Shown here in pieces: positions 62,810 to 64,000 of a stretch of 64,000 nt of DNA (positions are counted from its first letter, which is position 1; every line of letters begins with the position of its first letter). The notes below the pieces were generated by a model that was not told the origin of the DNA, made no database searches, and worked only from the letters and a program-made list of their open reading frames with translations. A program made the translations under genes and the position numbers. The stretch is taken from NCBI GenBank assembly GCA_963693365.1, contig CAVNZM010000010.1, forward strand, positions 5,766,001-5,830,000, read 5' to 3'. The stretch is from Amoebidium appalachense. Its lineage: Eukaryota; Ichthyosporea.

Positions 62810-64000
62810 GCAGGGAAACCGATCGGAAATTATTCCAGGAAAGCAGCGGGGTTTGCAGGGGAGGGAGAGGCGACCCTTACTCTCTTTTGGTCGGACTGTA
62901 GCTCATGTTCTCCGTGCTTCAGATGCCCAACGCACCATAGTAGTTGCCTGGTCGACCCACCTACCTGCCTATATTTCCCCCTTTCCTAGCAACCCGAAAC
63001 ACCTGATATGCGTCATCAATTTTGAAAAAACATGTATGGTCCAGAATATAAAATAACAGAAACACCAACGTTTGGGCTGAGACTGCAGGCGGTGCGACGG
63101 GATCACGCCGCAGCAGCCTTGAGACGAAAGATGGGCTACTTTTCCCGTTACCGTCGCAGACCTGTTTTGAACCTGCTTTCAAACTGAGCGGCCCAGTTGG
63201 TTCGTGTAAAATCAAAAGGAGCTCTAAAGTGCCCTTTGAGATCTCAGTGTTCAGAGAGCATGCATAGGTACAGATGGTAGTCTCAATTATGATGGGCCGA
63301 ACAGCCTTTGTAAAGGACGCATGCATATATGGGTAAGTTTAGATGTGGGTTTGCGTATGTTAGAGCAGCTAAGTAAAGATTCCTTCACTCCTTCAGAAAA
63401 CCTAACACCGTCGGCGGCTTTTGTTTTCGAATTCATATGCAACGTTGGCGCCAACCTCACTCAGTGGCCATGGCTTGCATGCTCAGTCATGGTGCAGGCA
63501 GCCCAACGTAACCAGGCATGAGCTATAAATAGCACCACAAAATAGCCTTATATGGCGAAATGCGGTGCGCTCAAATCCAATCAGATCGAAGTGACGTCAT
63601 CAGAGTGCTCTTGAGTCTTCAGCGGGGTGTGTTTCGTCGTTTTATTTTTCAGAAGAGTCTCTGGAGAGAAAGCGCTGATGCGCAGCGTGTTTAAGTTGGT
63701 GCGCAGAACAGGGCGGACAAAAAAGCTATAGTGGAACACTATCCTGGGTGCTCTTCGTTAAGTAAACAACATGCAATATTCCAAAACAGCTGGATGTGCA
63801 GCATTGTTTTTTTTTCTAAACCTCCAAGCCAAGCCAAAACATCTAGTATGTACTTATCAAACCTCGAGGACTAGCACACGTGCGGCAGGACATGCTTCGC
63901 CTACCAATTTTTGAGTCATAAGGAGACTTGTGTCTATCAACCACTGTGTCTGTATCTATTACAGCTAGTGCAACATTTTCTGAAAAACGAAGCAACACTT
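62810..64000. promoter_or_regulatory. Region upstream of the ZnT5-like gene
   Basis: Unique sequence without the long homopolymers seen elsewhere; expected to hold the ZnT5 promoter. A 17-codon frame at 63678-63731 (plus) is too short to support. No gene recognised at the right edge. Confidence 0.4.

Overview
This window is nuclear DNA from an intron-rich eukaryote. Six protein-coding genes can be rebuilt exon by exon; their GT-AG (sometimes GC-AG) junctions join in compatible reading phases and give conserved proteins. Introns are short to about 5 kb and packed with (GT)n/(CA)n, poly(G)/poly(C), (GA)n and pyrimidine tracts. The gene set (an alpha-arrestin with a PPxY motif, a ULK3-type kinase with two MIT domains, a ZnT5/MSC2-type zinc transporter, PAT1, RPB5, a tandem-CBM20 protein) would suit a unicellular relative of animals and fungi, for example an ichthyosporean. 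That placement is inference only; no marker here names the species.

Layout from left to right: (1) minus strand, PAT1-like mRNA decapping/decay factor, start codon at 11669, running off the left edge (16 exons placed). (2) Plus strand, tandem-CBM20 starch/glycogen-binding protein, 13850-17139 (5 exons). (3) Minus strand, ULK3-like kinase, 29024 (or slightly upstream) to 19058 (12 exons placed; first exon uncertain). (4) Plus strand, RPB5/RPABC1, the shared subunit of RNA polymerases I, II and III, 30362-37871 (7 exons, 210 aa, complete). (5) Minus strand, alpha-arrestin-like protein, 44405-38630 (5 exons). (6) Minus strand, SLC30A5/ZnT5-like transporter, 62809-47719 (20 exons, about 713 aa). 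PAT1/CBM20 and ULK3/RPB5 are divergent pairs; CBM20/ULK3 and RPB5/arrestin are convergent. The six genes are housekeeping or signalling genes with no evident shared pathway; this is not an operon or a gene cluster.

Repeats are the unusual part. A dispersed element family, in two main subfamilies plus diverged relatives, occurs in at least a dozen places, always abutting a long G/C homopolymer. Read in one direction it has a tRNA-like A-box/B-box pair and a poly(C) 3' end, which suggests a SINE with a C tail. Three copies form a 452-bp tandem array at the left edge. Two copies of a small MITE are also present, one with TTAA flanks. Gene-structure oddities: three GC-AG introns in the kinase, a DFN instead of DFG motif in its active site, one ZnT5 exon whose upstream border is a (CA)n tract with no AG acceptor, and two one-base frame discrepancies at G runs that look like assembly errors.
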